Positions 58,022 through 58,147 of a DNA stretch of 58,147 bases are shown here, piece by piece; position 1 is the first letter of the stretch; every line of letters starts with the position of its first letter. The translations under genes were made by a program, and so were the position numbers. Origin of the DNA: Verrucomicrobiaceae bacterium (GTDB taxonomy: Bacteria > Verrucomicrobiota > Verrucomicrobiia > Verrucomicrobiales > Verrucomicrobiaceae); NCBI GenBank assembly GCA_016795465.1, contig JAEUHK010000129.1:1-58147 (forward strand), in the 5' to 3' direction. The notes below the pieces were generated by a model that saw only the letters and a program-made list of their open reading frames with translations, was not told the DNA's origin and made no database searches.

Positions 58022-58147
58022 CTTTCTGGACCAGGGACAACCGGAACCCCAAGATGTCAGAAAGCATGCACAAGAAAGCTTATCAACGATACACCCAAGA
58101 GTTCAAGGAACAGGCCATAGGCCTGCTCAACCTTGGCAAACCCGTCG
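58018..58147 (+). mobile_element. IS3-family insertion sequence, left end (runs off the window)
   Basis: The tip probably lies near 58018-58030 (TGGACCAGGGACAACCGG region), upstream of the orfA start. The right end is outside the window, so terminal inverted repeats cannot be compared and the boundary is approximate. It sits where the last visible cassette would be expected to have its attC. Confidence 0.5.
58054..58147 (+). CDS. IS3-family transposase OrfA, N-terminal fragment
   Basis: Starts at the ATG at 58054 or the next one at 58066: MSESMHKKAYQRYTQEF, then KEQAIGLLNLGKPV at the window edge. The YT.EFKEQAI.LL..GKPV block is the opening of the helix-turn-helix (HTH_Tnp_1) OrfA proteins of IS3/IS911-type elements. 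OrfB should follow outside the window. Confidence 0.8.
   Translation, partial: MSESMHKKAYQRYTQEFKEQAIGLLNLGKPV

Overview
The window reads as a chromosomal segment of a GC-rich member of the Verrucomicrobiota, probably near Verrucomicrobiaceae/Prosthecobacter. The basis is a set of lineage-typical families: two heme-binding PVC dehydrogenase-like proteins (one cut by the left edge), a DUF1501/DUF1800 pair, a dimeric-type glycyl-tRNA synthetase, a BlaI/M56 pair and secreted TPR/HEXXH proteins. No species can be named from sequence reading alone.

Layout. 1-5.7 kb: the PVC protein fragment, an M42-like peptidase, an LpxL-type lipid A acyltransferase, acpP with a clear terminator, a membrane protein, a YugP-type protease and a PQQ-propeller protein. 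5.8-9.9 kb: one co-oriented signalling cluster of Ser/Thr kinase, two roadblock/LC7 proteins, protoglobin, hemerythrin and an MglA/CvnD-like GTPase. 9.9-20.6 kb: a folK-panB fusion, a membrane HEXXH protein, an alpha/beta hydrolase, topoisomerase III, a HAMP-adenylate cyclase, the RNase P RNA, a SufE-like protein, a transglutaminase-like protein and an MFS transporter. 20.7-26.2 kb: a BlaI - M56 - DUF1800 - DUF1501 operon with a BlaI-type operator. 26.2-27.6 kb: REP-like palindromes around a frameshifted REP-associated transposase. 27.6-51.3 kb: housekeeping and metabolism (glyS, a candidate oriC with dnaA, hisC, folA, hrpB, dapB) with an antiporter/porin pair, a nitrilase, a large PVC heme protein, and a LacI regulator divergent from an SMP-30 lactonase.

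51.4-58.1 kb is clearly accessory. It begins with a 21-bp-arm hairpin and a ten-unit tandem array of exactly 42 bp whose units are themselves imperfect palindromes, so similar 14-residue repeats are open on both strands. Next comes a complete integron: an intI integrase gene reading leftward, a nested palindrome and candidate attI, then a rightward array of gene cassettes separated by six attC sites with extrahelical bases. The visible cassettes encode small proteins of unknown function, one with a possible PD-(D/E)XK-like core. The seventh runs into an IS3-family element at the right edge.

The strongest candidates for something little described are (1) the verrucomicrobial integron, whose cassettes share a 28-nt leader before unrelated ORFs; (2) the conservon-like kinase/roadblock/GTPase cluster with two candidate O2/NO-binding proteins; and (3) the 42-bp palindromic array. 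Function calls come from motif recognition by eye; no database search was run.
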